Source: Mycobacteriales bacterium (GTDB lineage Bacteria > Actinomycetota > Actinomycetes > Mycobacteriales > CADCTP01). Taken from it: a stretch of DNA of 52,857 nt. The DNA is taken from positions 1 through 52,857 of the forward strand of contig DASYKU010000113.1 of assembly GCA_035995165.1 (NCBI GenBank). The letters run 5' to 3'. Numbering within the stretch: the stretch's first letter is position 1; every line of letters begins with the position of its first letter. The notes beneath the pieces were generated by a model, which was given only the letters and a program-made list of their open reading frames with translations, ran no database searches and had not been told where the DNA came from. Made by a program: the position numbers and the translations under genes. Below, piece after piece: positions 16,848 through 26,073 of the stretch.

Positions 16848-17204
16848 TCAAGCCCGGGGCAAGATCGAATTCCGCGACAGCAGCAGTCGCCGCGCCTTCT
16901 CCTGGTCGAAGTCGAGCGCGGCCAGCGACGACCGGCCGGGACCGGTCAGTTCGGACAGCCGGCGCACGTCGGCGTTGACCACCGGGTCGGTGATCGCCCG
17001 CAGCGCGAAGGCCAGCGCGGACGGGGTCACGTCGTACGACTGCTCGAGCGTGATCGCGTACGCCGCCGCCCGCATCGCCTCCTGGTCGTACCGGCGGTGG
17101 GTGCCGGGGGACCGGTGCGCGGGGAGCAGCCCGAGCGCCTCCCGATAGCGCAGCATGCGGGGTGTCGTCCGGAGCTGCTGTGCCGCAGCGGTGATGCTCA
17201 ACAC
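16848..17204 (-). CDS. MerR family transcriptional regulator
   Basis: 118 residues from GTG 17204; TTG at 17201 is an equally possible start, since GGAGG lies a few bases upstream. An ATG at 17228 would start inside the palindromic operator and is less likely. The N-terminal winged helix-turn-helix is clear: LSITAAAQQLRTTPRMLRYREALGLLPAHRSPGTHRRYDQEAM. A short C-terminal helix region follows without the Cys clusters of metal sensors. It is divergent from sahH and probably represses or activates around the perfect palindrome at 17219-17242, controlling itself and possibly sahH. The effector is unknown. Confidence 0.85.
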   Translation of the reverse strand: MLSITAAAQQLRTTPRMLRYREALGLLPAHRSPGTHRRYDQEAMRAAAYAITLEQSYDVTPSALAFALRAITDPVVNADVRRLSELTGPGRSSLAALDFDQEKARRLLLSRNSILPRA

Positions 17205-17218
17205 CCCTCCAATGAACC

Positions 17219-17242
17219 TTCTTGACATTGTGCTGTCAAGAA
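17219..17242. promoter_or_regulatory. perfect inverted repeat, likely MerR operator
   Basis: Arms TTCTTGACA (17219-17227) and TGTCAAGAA (17234-17242) are perfect 9-bp complements around a 6-base spacer TTGTGC. The arms contain TTGACA, a consensus -35 box on both strands. The site lies between the divergent MerR and sahH starts, where MerR proteins typically bind. Confidence 0.75.
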
Positions 17243-17259
17243 CGGGGGCACCTCGCTGA

Positions 17260-18552
<1,293 letters not shown>

Positions 18553-18553
18553 G

Positions 18554-19498
18554 CTACCGCGGCGGTTGCCTGTCGTAGAGGGAGGGCGGCACGTACGGCC
18601 CGGGTTGACCGGCGCCGTACGGAGCCGCCTGCCCCGGACCCGGCGCCCCGTACGGACCGGGGCCGCCGGCGTACCCGCCGCTCGGCATCGGCCAGCCCGG
18701 ATACCAGCCCGGCGGCAGCCCCGGACGGCCAGCCGCCCGCAGCGCCCGGTCCTCCTCGCGGCGCCGCCGCTCGGCCAGGATCGCGGTCAGGTAGGCCCAG
18801 CCGGGCGTGCCCGGCGGCGGGTCGGGCGTGGTCCGCGAGCGCACCTCGTCGACCAGTTCGGCCGCCAGCGCCTCCCGCGCCATCGGCACCAGCTCCCCGG
18901 CCCGGTCCAGGAACTGCCGCACCGACAGCGCCAGCGCGTCGTCGAACCCGGCCAGGTCCAGCGTCGGGGCCCACGCGGCCAGCGGCGGCGGCATCACCGG
19001 TGTCCACAGTGGACGCGTCGGCACCCGCTCCTGCAGCACGACGGTTCCGGCGGCCATGTCGCCGAGCCGCTTGCCGCGGCTGGAGAACATCGCGACGACC
19101 ATGCCGACCGCCGGTCCGATCGTGCCGAGGAAGATCCCGGGCCGCTCCAGCGCCAGCCCGACCAGACCGCGGACCAGCGCCTGCCGGAACGTGATCGGGC
19201 CGCCGTCGTCGCGCACGACCCGCAGCCCGAGCGCCATCTTGCCCAGCGAGCGGCCGCGGGTGAGCGTCTCCATCGCGACCGGGTAGACGAGGAAGACGAG
19301 CACGAGCAGCGAGACGGCGACGCCGCCCAGCAGGGCGTCGTCGGCGCCGGACAGGCCGGCCTGGAACATGATCACGAGGATCACCCCGTACGCGGCGGCC
19401 ATCACCGCGAGGTCCAGCACCGCGGCGGTCAACCGCGACGGCAGCTGGGCCAGGCGGAGGTCGAGCGCGACAGCTTCACCGGTCACCACGTCGGACAC
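18554..19498 (-). CDS. RDD family membrane protein
   Basis: 314 residues from GTG 19498, chosen because GGGAGG lies 8 bases upstream; the in-frame ATG at 19516 contains that site within its own codons. The RDD domain covers residues ~10-155, with three to four membrane helices (LPSRLTAAVLDLAVMAAAYGVILVI, LLGGVAVSLLVLVFLVYPVAMETL) and the signatures TRGRSLGKMALGLRVVRDDGG and GKRLGDMAAGTVV. The C-terminal half is soluble, ending in a Gly/Pro/Tyr-rich tail. RDD proteins are linked to ion or small-molecule transport, with no defined role here. It is divergent from SpoIIM and part of the conserved MoxR/DUF58 neighbourhood. One base separates its stop from that of sahH. Confidence 0.88.
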   Translation of the reverse strand: MSDVVTGEAVALDLRLAQLPSRLTAAVLDLAVMAAAYGVILVIMFQAGLSGADDALLGGVAVSLLVLVFLVYPVAMETLTRGRSLGKMALGLRVVRDDGGPITFRQALVRGLVGLALERPGIFLGTIGPAVGMVVAMFSSRGKRLGDMAAGTVVLQERVPTRPLWTPVMPPPLAAWAPTLDLAGFDDALALSVRQFLDRAGELVPMAREALAAELVDEVRSRTTPDPPPGTPGWAYLTAILAERRRREEDRALRAAGRPGLPPGWYPGWPMPSGGYAGGPGPYGAPGPGQAAPYGAGQPGPYVPPSLYDRQPPR

Positions 19499-19515
19499 GC
19501 GTACATCCTCCCGCA

Positions 19516-19521
19516 TAGTCT
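19516..19521 (+). promoter_or_regulatory. -10 box of leaderless SpoIIM-family promoter
   Basis: TAGTCT, 6 bases, then GTG 19528. No Shine-Dalgarno sequence fits in between. Confidence 0.65.
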
Positions 19522-19527
19522 TCGGCC

Positions 19528-20520
19528 GTGGACATCGACGCGTTCGTCGCCCGGCATTCGGGGGAGTGGCGCCGGCTCGAGGAGCTGGTGTCGCGGCGGC
19601 GGCTGACCGGTGCCGAGGCCGACGAGCTGGTCATGCTCTACCAGCGGACCGCGACGCACCTGTCCCTCGTCCGCACCCGCTCGCCCGACCCGGCCCTGGT
19701 CGGGCGGCTGTCCTCGCTGGTCGCCCGGGGTCGCAGCGCGGTCGCCGGCGGGTCCGCGCCGGCCTGGTCGGAGGTCCGGCGGTTCGTCGCGGTCACGTTC
19801 CCGGTCACCGTCTACCGGGCGTGGCCCTGGTGGTGCAGCGTGGCCACGGTGTTCTCGGCGATCTCGTTCGCGCTGATGGGCTGGGTCGCGTCGCACCCGG
19901 AGCTGTGGAACCGGATCGCGACACCGGACCAGATCCAGCAACTGGTGAACAGCGACTTCGCGACGTACTACTCGGAGCACCCGGCGCAGTCCTTCGCCTT
20001 CCAGGTCTGGACCAACAACGCGCTGGTCGCCGGCGGCACACTGGTGCTCGGCATCACGCTGGTCGGCTCGGTCTTCATCCTGTTGCAGAACGCGGCGAAC
20101 GTCGGGCTGACCGGCGGCCTCATGATCGGCAGCGGCCGCGCGGACGTGTTCTTCGGCCTGATCAGCCCGCACGGGATCCTGGAGCTGACCGCGGTCTTCG
20201 TCGCTGCCGGGGCGGGGCTGCGGCTGGGCTGGGCCTGGGTCGACCCCGGGCGACTGCCGCGGGCGCAGTCGCTGGCCGCGGCCGGCCGGGAGGCGATCAC
20301 GGTCGCGATCGGACTGGTCGGGGTGCTGCTGGTCAGCGGGGCGATCGAGGCGTTCGTGACGCCGTCGCCGCTGCCGACCTGGGCCCGGATCGGGATCGGG
20401 GTACTGGCCGAGGCGGCGTTCTTCACCTATGTCTTCCGCTACGGCCGGCGGGCGGCGCTGGCGGGCGAGACCGGGGACCTCGGTCTGGGCCTGCGTGAGG
20501 ACGTCGCGCCGGTCTCATGA
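19528..20520 (+). CDS. stage II sporulation protein M family membrane protein
   Basis: 330 residues, leaderless GTG start. A soluble N-terminal ~95 residues (DAFVARHSGEWRRLEELVSRRR) precedes a multi-helix membrane part. Recognisable family motifs are LGITLVGSVFILLQNAANVGLTGG and LISPHGILELTAVFVAAGAGLRLGWAWVDPG. In Bacillus the SpoIIM protein belongs to the forespore engulfment machinery. In non-endospore actinomycetes this family occurs beside RDD, MoxR and DUF58 genes, as here, and is thought to act in membrane or cell-envelope processes. Its stop overlaps the ATG of a 7-codon mini-frame in front of the next gene. Confidence 0.88.
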   Translation: MDIDAFVARHSGEWRRLEELVSRRRLTGAEADELVMLYQRTATHLSLVRTRSPDPALVGRLSSLVARGRSAVAGGSAPAWSEVRRFVAVTFPVTVYRAWPWWCSVATVFSAISFALMGWVASHPELWNRIATPDQIQQLVNSDFATYYSEHPAQSFAFQVWTNNALVAGGTLVLGITLVGSVFILLQNAANVGLTGGLMIGSGRADVFFGLISPHGILELTAVFVAAGAGLRLGWAWVDPGRLPRAQSLAAAGREAITVAIGLVGVLLVSGAIEAFVTPSPLPTWARIGIGVLAEAAFFTYVFRYGRRAALAGETGDLGLGLREDVAPVS

Positions 20521-20550
20521 TCATCGTTCCGGTCTCTTGATCATCGTCCT
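20511..20550 (+). repeat. imperfect 20-bp tandem duplication at a start site
   Basis: Two 20-base units (20511-20530, 20531-20550) match at 17 of 20 positions. The first holds ATG (20517) overlapping the SpoIIM stop. The second holds TTG (20537), the start of the kinase-like gene. A start-site duplication is the simplest reading. Confidence 0.8.
20517..20540 (+). CDS. 7-codon mini-frame linking SpoIIM and the kinase-like gene
   Basis: ATG at 20517 overlaps the previous TGA (ATGA) and encodes MIIVPVS, then TGA at 20538-20540. That stop overlaps the downstream TTG start (TTGA), so ribosomes could be handed on twice. Translation is inferred only. Confidence 0.3.
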   Translation: MIIVPVS

Positions 20551-21112
20551 GAACGGCACGTCCTCGGCCGGGAAGACCAGCCTGGCGAAGGCGTTGCAGC
20601 GACGCTGGGACGGACCGTTGCTGGCCGTCGGGATGGACACCGTGGTGTTCGCGCTGCCCGGCCGGTGGCTGAACCCGCCGGGCTGGCACGAGGTCTTCGT
20701 CTACACCGGTTCGGGTGACTCGCTGCGGATCACCGCCGGCCCGCTGGGGGACCGGCTCATCGCGGGGCTGCACCGTTCGGTCGCGGCGCTCGCGGGCCAG
20801 GGCTTCGACGTGGTCGTCGACCATGTGCTGCTGTCGCCGTCGTGGGTCTCGGACCTGGCCGTCGCATTGGACGGGTTCCCGGTGTTGTCGGTGGGGGTGC
20901 GGTGCCCGCTGGAGGAGATCGTCCGCCGGGAGGCGGCGCGCGGTGACCGGACGCTCGGCCAGGCCCGGGCCCAGTTCGAGTCGGTGCACGCCTACGCCGC
21001 GTACGACGTCGAGGTCGACACGTCGCTCGGCGACCCGGACACCTGCGCAACCGGCGTCGCCCGTGCCGCTGCCGCTCACACGCTGCCGACCGTCCTCGCC
21101 ACCCGCCTCTGA
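20537..21112 (+). CDS. chloramphenicol phosphotransferase-like P-loop kinase
   Basis: 191 residues from TTG 20537. The frame is open further upstream, but conservation begins at LIIVLNGTSSAGKTSLAKALQ. The P-loop GTSSAGKTS (about residues 7-15), DTVVFALPG, the GDSLRITAGPLGDRLIAGLHRSVAALA helix and the DVVVDHVLL segment match the CPT family, whose founder phosphorylates chloramphenicol in its producer. LSVGVRCPLEEIVRREAARGDRTLGQAR is the typical lid region. Most family members have unknown substrates, so resistance should not be assumed. It interrupts the otherwise conserved SpoIIM-DUF58 neighbourhood and may be a lineage-specific insertion. Confidence 0.8.
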   Translation: MIIVLNGTSSAGKTSLAKALQRRWDGPLLAVGMDTVVFALPGRWLNPPGWHEVFVYTGSGDSLRITAGPLGDRLIAGLHRSVAALAGQGFDVVVDHVLLSPSWVSDLAVALDGFPVLSVGVRCPLEEIVRREAARGDRTLGQARAQFESVHAYAAYDVEVDTSLGDPDTCATGVARAAAAHTLPTVLATRL

Positions 21113-21142
21113 CCCGTGACGCGTTCCTGGCTCGCCCTTGGT

Positions 21143-22429
21143 TCAGAGGCGGCCGGCCGCTTTGAGGGCCAGGTACTCGTCGGCGACGGCGGAGGCGAAC
21201 GTATCCGCCGGCGCGTCGACCAGCAGCACCCCGCGCCGCCGCAGCCGGCTGATCACCCGCCGCCGCTCGGCCAGGGTCCGTTCCGCGGCGGCCGCGTCGT
21301 ACACGGCCTCGGTGTCGCCGCGTCGCCCGGCCAGTTCCGCCACCCGCGGGTCGCCGACCGCGGCGAGCACGACCGTGTGCCGGGCGGTGAGCCCGGCGAG
21401 CACCGGCAGCAGCCCCTGCTCGATCGGCTCGGCGTCGAGAGAGGTGAACAGCACGACCAGAGCGCGCTTCCGCTCCCGCCGCAGCACCTCGGCCACGATG
21501 AGCCGGGCGTCGGACTCGACCAGCGCGGGCTCCAGCGGCGCCATCGCCTGCACCAGCCTCGGCAGCACCTCGTTGCGGGAGGCGCCTTCCACCGACGCGC
21601 GGACCACCGAGTCGGCGGCGAGCAGGTCGACCCGGTCTCCCGCCCGCGCGGCCACCGCCGCGAGCAACAAGCAGGCATCGAGCGCGGCATCAAGTCGCGG
21701 CGTGTCCCCGACCCGCGCCGCCGACGTACGCCCGGTGTCGAGCACGCAGACCAGCCGCCGGTCCCGCTCCGGTCGCCAGGTGCGTACGACGACGTCACCG
21801 CGTCGTGCTGTCGCCCGCCAGTCGATGGAGCGGACGTCGTCGCCGTCGACGTACTCCCGCAGCGAGTCGAACTCGGTCCCCTGCCCGCGGCGGTTCAGCG
21901 CGACCGCGCCGTCGAGCTCGCGGAGCTTCGCCAGCTTCTCGGGCAGGAACTTCCGGGACGCGAACGGCGGCAGCACGCGAACCGACCAGGGCACCCGGTG
22001 CCGCCGCTGCCGGCCGGCCAGCCCGAGCGGGCCGACTGACCGGACGGTGACGTGCGCGGCGGTCCGGTCTCCGCGGCGGGTCGGGGTGAGGGTGCTGACC
22101 AGCCGGCGCCGCTCGCCCGGCGGGATGTCGACCCGCTGCGTCCGTGGGGACGCTCCGGCCGACGGCAGCCAGGCGTCCCGCACCAGTCCGCGGACCCGCC
22201 GCCGGCCGCCGTTGGTGACCAGCAGCGTGACCTCGACCGGCTGGCCGAGCCGGGTGCTGGTGGCGCCGGTGCGTTCCAGCTGCAGGTCGGCGATGCGTCC
22301 GGCCAGCGCCACGTCGACCGCGATGCCGACGAGCAGCAGCGCCACGACGGCGAGCACCCACACCGTCCCGACCGGCGCGAGCAGCGCGGCCAGGGCGGCG
22401 ACGAGCGCCGTGCGTCCGGTGATGGCCAT
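21143..22429 (-). CDS. DUF58 domain protein (MoxR partner)
   Basis: 428 residues. Two membrane helices open the protein (ALVAALAALLAPVGTVWVLAVVALLLVGIAVDVAL). A beta-rich domain follows, then the DUF58 core (VDGDDVRSIDWRATARRGDVVVRTWRPERDRRLVCVLDTGRTS) leading into a von Willebrand A-like fold with RLDAALDACLLLAAVAARAGDRVDLLAAD. DUF58 proteins are near-constant partners of MoxR ATPases, as here (10-base gap), and are thought to help assemble or mature envelope or metal-containing proteins. It is the last gene of the five-gene minus-strand operon. The ATG at 22429 has a weak ribosome site, consistent with coupling. Confidence 0.9.
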   Translation of the reverse strand: MAITGRTALVAALAALLAPVGTVWVLAVVALLLVGIAVDVALAGRIADLQLERTGATSTRLGQPVEVTLLVTNGGRRRVRGLVRDAWLPSAGASPRTQRVDIPPGERRRLVSTLTPTRRGDRTAAHVTVRSVGPLGLAGRQRRHRVPWSVRVLPPFASRKFLPEKLAKLRELDGAVALNRRGQGTEFDSLREYVDGDDVRSIDWRATARRGDVVVRTWRPERDRRLVCVLDTGRTSAARVGDTPRLDAALDACLLLAAVAARAGDRVDLLAADSVVRASVEGASRNEVLPRLVQAMAPLEPALVESDARLIVAEVLRRERKRALVVLFTSLDAEPIEQGLLPVLAGLTARHTVVLAAVGDPRVAELAGRRGDTEAVYDAAAAERTLAERRRVISRLRRRGVLLVDAPADTFASAVADEYLALKAAGRL

Positions 22430-22439
22430 GACCGGTTCG

Positions 22440-24152
22440 CTACCGGGGCGCCGGCACCGAGGCGAGCACGCTGTCCAGCACGCCGTCCGCAGTGACGCCC
22501 TCGAGTTCGGCCTCGGGCCGGACCGCGACCCGGTGCCGCAGCGTCGGGCGGGCGAGCGCCTTGACGTCGTCGGGGGTCACGTAGTCCCGCCCGGACAGCC
22601 AGGCCCACGCCTTCGCGGTCGACAGCAGCCCGGTCGCGCCGCGCGGCGACGCCCCGAGCGACAGGGATGGGGACTGGCGGGTGGCCCGGCAGAGATCCAC
22701 CACGTACGCCAGCACCTCGGCCGCCGCCTGCACTCCCCGGACCGCTGCCCGGCCCGCGGCGAGGTCGGCGGCATCGGCCACCTTGGTCACACCGGCGGCC
22801 CGCAGGTCGCGCGGGTCGAACCCGCGGTGGTGGTTGTTGAGCACTCGGAACTCCTCGTCCCGGGACGGCAGCGGAACGGTCAGCTTGAGCAGGAACCGGT
22901 CCAGCTGGGCCTCGGGCAGGGGATAGGTGCCCTCGTACTCGATCGGGTTCTGGGTCGCGACCACCACGAACGGGTCCGGCAGCATCCGCGGCTCACCCTC
23001 GACCGAGACCTGCCGCTCCTCCATCGCCTCCAGGAGCGAAGCCTGGGTCTTCGGCGGCGTCCGGTTGATCTCGTCCGCCAGCAGCAGGTTGGTGAACACC
23101 GGTCCGGGCCGGAACGAGAACTCGGCCGTCCGGGCGTCGTAGATGAGCGAGCCGGTCACGTCGCCGGGCATGAGATCCGGGGTGAACTGCAGCCGCTTGG
23201 TCTCCAGCGCCAGCGACGCCGACAGCGCCCGCACCATCAGCGTCTTCGCGACCCCCGGTACGCCCTCGAGCAGCACGTGCCCGCGGCAGAGCAGCGCGAT
23301 CACCAGGCCGGTCACGGCGGCGTCCTGACCGACGACGACCTTCCCGACCTCGGCCCGCAACCGGTTCAGCGCCGCCCGCGCCCGCTCGCTGTCCGCGGCC
23401 GCAGCGCCGGAGGTGCCGCCGTACCCGCCCTGCGCTCCCGCCGGCTGTCCCGCCGTGGATCCGCTGTACGACGGGGGCTGGGTCGCGCCGCCGTACCCGT
23501 CGGCGGTCGGGGGCTGCGCGCCGCCATGCCCACCGACGCCCGAGGGCGCAGCAGCACCGCCGGTGGTCGAGGGCCGTGTGCCGCCGTACCCGCCGGGAGC
23601 CGGGGGCGCCGCAGCACCACCGGTGGTCGGGGGCTGCGCTCCGCCGTGCGCACCGCCAGCCGAGGGCGCGCCAGCACCACCGGTGGTCGGGGGCTGCGCG
23701 CCGCCGTACGGACCGGCGGCCGGTGGCGCCGCGGCACCGCCGGTCGCCGGAGGCCGGGCCGACGCGCCACCCGTGGCCGGGGGCTGCGTCGTACCTCCGT
23801 ACCCGCCCGTGCCTGCGGGCGGCGCGGCGCCGTCGCCGTACGCACCCCGTCCGTCCGCCTCCCCACCGCGGCCTGCGCTCGGGCCGGAGCCGGACGCGGC
23901 CGCCGGCACCGACCCGGTCTGGGGCGAACCGGACCCATCTCCCGGATTCGTCCCGCCGTACTGTCCGCCGTTGCTCGTCTCTCTCCCCGTCGTCGTCCCA
24001 CCCAACGGCGTCCCGCCCGTCGACCACCCCGTTCCGCCGGCCGCGGCACTGCCGTTTCCGTCCGCCGGTGTCGCGCCGGTCGCGGGCGTCGCCTGTCCGA
24101 CCCGGAACGGGTCGGGCGAGGCGTCGTGGCCTGAGGTCGGCTGCTGGCTCAC
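22440..24152 (-). CDS. MoxR family AAA+ ATPase with a long Gly/Pro/Thr-rich N-terminal extension
   Basis: 570 residues. The C-terminal ~315 form a standard MoxR ATPase: Walker A GVPGVAKT (about residues 294-301), Walker B LLADEINRTPPKTQ, sensor region VVATQNPIEYEGTYPLPEAQLDRFLL, and GASPRGATGLLSTAKAWAWLSGRDYVTPDDV. Most MoxR proteins are only this long. Here ~250 residues of low-complexity sequence precede it (TTGGAxAPxxGGxxGGAQPP-type repeats). The GTG start overlaps the DUF4350 stop as GTGA, so translation from 24152 is supported by coupling. An internal start near residue 250 would restore normal size, but no ribosome site is evident. MoxR proteins act as chaperones for the neighbouring DUF58/vWA proteins. 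Confidence 0.9.
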   Translation of the reverse strand: MSQQPTSGHDASPDPFRVGQATPATGATPADGNGSAAAGGTGWSTGGTPLGGTTTGRETSNGGQYGGTNPGDGSGSPQTGSVPAAASGSGPSAGRGGEADGRGAYGDGAAPPAGTGGYGGTTQPPATGGASARPPATGGAAAPPAAGPYGGAQPPTTGGAGAPSAGGAHGGAQPPTTGGAAAPPAPGGYGGTRPSTTGGAAAPSGVGGHGGAQPPTADGYGGATQPPSYSGSTAGQPAGAQGGYGGTSGAAAADSERARAALNRLRAEVGKVVVGQDAAVTGLVIALLCRGHVLLEGVPGVAKTLMVRALSASLALETKRLQFTPDLMPGDVTGSLIYDARTAEFSFRPGPVFTNLLLADEINRTPPKTQASLLEAMEERQVSVEGEPRMLPDPFVVVATQNPIEYEGTYPLPEAQLDRFLLKLTVPLPSRDEEFRVLNNHHRGFDPRDLRAAGVTKVADAADLAAGRAAVRGVQAAAEVLAYVVDLCRATRQSPSLSLGASPRGATGLLSTAKAWAWLSGRDYVTPDDVKALARPTLRHRVAVRPEAELEGVTADGVLDSVLASVPAPR

Positions 24153-25390
24153 TGGTGCGGTCCCTCCGGGTCGAGCGTGTCGCGAACTATCGAGTCGAGT
24201 GAGTCGGCGAGCGCCACCAGCCCGGCGTCGTCCACCGGCGGCGGTCCGAACAGGGTGGCGAAGACGGCGGCATCCGGCTGGCCCGACCGCGAAGCGACCG
24301 CGGCCACCACGGCTCCAGGCGGGGGTTCCGCACCGGTCGGGGCGTCGATGCCGAGCCGCGGCACCATCCGCGCCAGCGCGCCCGAGCGCAGCGCATCAGC
24401 GGCCCGGTCTCGTGCTTGCGCCCGGCGGTACAACCGGGATCGGCCTTCGACCGCTTCCGCGGCTCGAACCACGACCGGCAGCGGCTCGACCACCGGCGGC
24501 CCGAGCCGACGTCCGCGCCAGAGCGCGAGCAGCAACCCCGCGAACGCCAGTTCCAGCAGGGCCGGCAGGACCCAGTCCGGGAGAATCGACGACGTCGACT
24601 CCCCGTCCGACGACGCGCCCGGCGACGGGACCAGCCAACGCAGCTGGTTCGCGCTGCCGTCACCGCCGAGGAGGTTCAGCCCGAGCGCGGCGTTTCCGTC
24701 CTCGTCCAGCCGGTCGTTGGTGAGCATCTCGCCGGTCCCGAGCACGACCAGCCGCGCACCACCACGGGTCGCCGCGACGACCATCGGCGCCGCGTCCGCG
24801 TCGCCGTAGCAGCGGGTGCCGGTCTCCGACTCGTACGTACGCCCGCCGATCAGCGCGTCTCCCGCCGCCGTCGCGGCCGCGTCGTCGCATCCGGGCGACC
24901 GGACGTCCGTCGTCTCGAACGAGGACGTCCGGATCCCGCCGGCGATCGTGTCGAGCACGTCGGTGGAGGGGCTCACCAGGACGACGGTCCCCTGCGAGGC
25001 GTCACCGAGCACCCGCGCCGTGCTGTCGGTCAGCTGGCCCGGAATGCCGACGAACACGGCGTCACCAGAACCGAGATCAGTCGCGGCCGCGTCCGGATCG
25101 GTCACCCGTCGCACCTGTACGCCGCGGTCGCCGAGCAGCGTCGCCAGCGCCCGGCCGCCGTCCGGACCGGCGGCCTCCGGATCGAGGCGCCCGCCGGCGC
25201 CACGCGACTGCGCCAGGGCGACAGCGGTCGCGACGATGATGATCACGGCGGCGACCACGACCACCACCCGGTACCGCCGCCACAGCGTCCGGGTCGACGC
25301 GCCCGTGACGGTCGGCGCGGCGCCGCCCGCGGACTCTTCCTCGACGGGTCGGTCCTCGATCGCCGGTGGCGGCGCTTCCTGGATGCTCAT
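24149..25390 (-). CDS. DUF4350 domain membrane protein
   Basis: 413 residues, ATG start overlapping the DUF4129 stop (ATGA). The first membrane helix is at ~40-60 (VVVVVAAVIIIVATAVAL). The DUF4350 domain follows (EAAGPDGGRALATLLGDRGVQVRRV ... VFVGIPGQLTDSTARVLGD). A second helix at ~270-290 (LPDWVLPALLELAFAGLLLALWRGRRLGPP) precedes a cytoplasmic tail. The family lies in MoxR/DUF58/DUF4129 operons across actinomycetes. The extracytoplasmic domain resembles a class I glutamine-amidotransferase-like fold without proven activity. No function is established. Confidence 0.85.
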   Translation of the reverse strand: MSIQEAPPPAIEDRPVEEESAGGAAPTVTGASTRTLWRRYRVVVVVAAVIIIVATAVALAQSRGAGGRLDPEAAGPDGGRALATLLGDRGVQVRRVTDPDAAATDLGSGDAVFVGIPGQLTDSTARVLGDASQGTVVLVSPSTDVLDTIAGGIRTSSFETTDVRSPGCDDAAATAAGDALIGGRTYESETGTRCYGDADAAPMVVAATRGGARLVVLGTGEMLTNDRLDEDGNAALGLNLLGGDGSANQLRWLVPSPGASSDGESTSSILPDWVLPALLELAFAGLLLALWRGRRLGPPVVEPLPVVVRAAEAVEGRSRLYRRAQARDRAADALRSGALARMVPRLGIDAPTGAEPPPGAVVAAVASRSGQPDAAVFATLFGPPPVDDAGLVALADSLDSIVRDTLDPEGPHQ

Positions 25391-26073
25391 CGCGGCGCCT
25401 GGTAGCCGGCCACGGCCGGTGCGGAGCTGGTGGTGACGACCAGGTGCGCGTCCCGGATCCGGTCGTCGGCCTGCCGGACCAGCGCGTCAGCCTGCGCGGT
25501 CGCCGCGCGCCCCCCGTACCAGATCTCGTCGAAGACGGTCGTCGCCGTGCGGAGGTCGGTGGCGATGGCGGGCACCGCCGTGCCGGCCTCGCGGGCGACC
25601 TCGTCCGCCGTCCGGCCGGGTCGCGGTTCGAGGACTCCTCGCGTCTCCAGCTCGCGGACGATCGCGCGCATCCGTTCCCGGACAGCCTCGGCGAACCGGC
25701 CGGCGGCCGCGTGTTCGTCGGCCCGCCGCCGGTGCTCGGCCGCATCCAGATGCCCGGACAGCTCCACGAGAGAGGACCCCGCTCGGACGCCGCGCCGTAC
25801 GGGTCCCGTCCGCCAGATCACGATCGCCGCGACGGCGACCACGATCACCAGCAGGACGAGGAGCCCGAGGGAACCGCCCGGGGTCGCGCCGGTGATCCGA
25901 TCCAGCAGCCGCGAGATCCAGTCGATCACCGCGTTGATCGCGCGGTCGATCGGCCCGGGCTCGTTCTGGTGGTAGATGCCCTTCGACAGCTCCCGCTCGG
26001 CTGCTCGCCGGGCCTCGTCACGGCCGACCGGCGCGGCGGCGGCGACCTGCGCGGCGATCCCCGCCCAGCTCAC
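25387..26073 (-). CDS. DUF4129 domain membrane protein
   Basis: 228 residues from GTG 26073, which overlaps the upstream stop (GTGA); the frame is open far upstream, but only this start fits the operon. A short soluble part, then one membrane helix at ~70-90 (GGSLGLLVLLVIVVAVAAIVIW). The C-terminal DUF4129 domain follows (HRRRADEHAAAGRFAEAVRERMRAIVRELETRGVLEPRPGRTADEVAREAG). DUF4129 is often a cytosolic domain on transglutaminase-like or MoxR-operon membrane proteins. Here the transglutaminase part is absent, which is normal for actinomycete members. The role is unknown; probably a membrane partner of MoxR. Confidence 0.85.
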   Translation of the reverse strand: MSWAGIAAQVAAAAPVGRDEARRAAERELSKGIYHQNEPGPIDRAINAVIDWISRLLDRITGATPGGSLGLLVLLVIVVAVAAIVIWRTGPVRRGVRAGSSLVELSGHLDAAEHRRRADEHAAAGRFAEAVRERMRAIVRELETRGVLEPRPGRTADEVAREAGTAVPAIATDLRTATTVFDEIWYGGRAATAQADALVRQADDRIRDAHLVVTTSSAPAVAGYQAPR

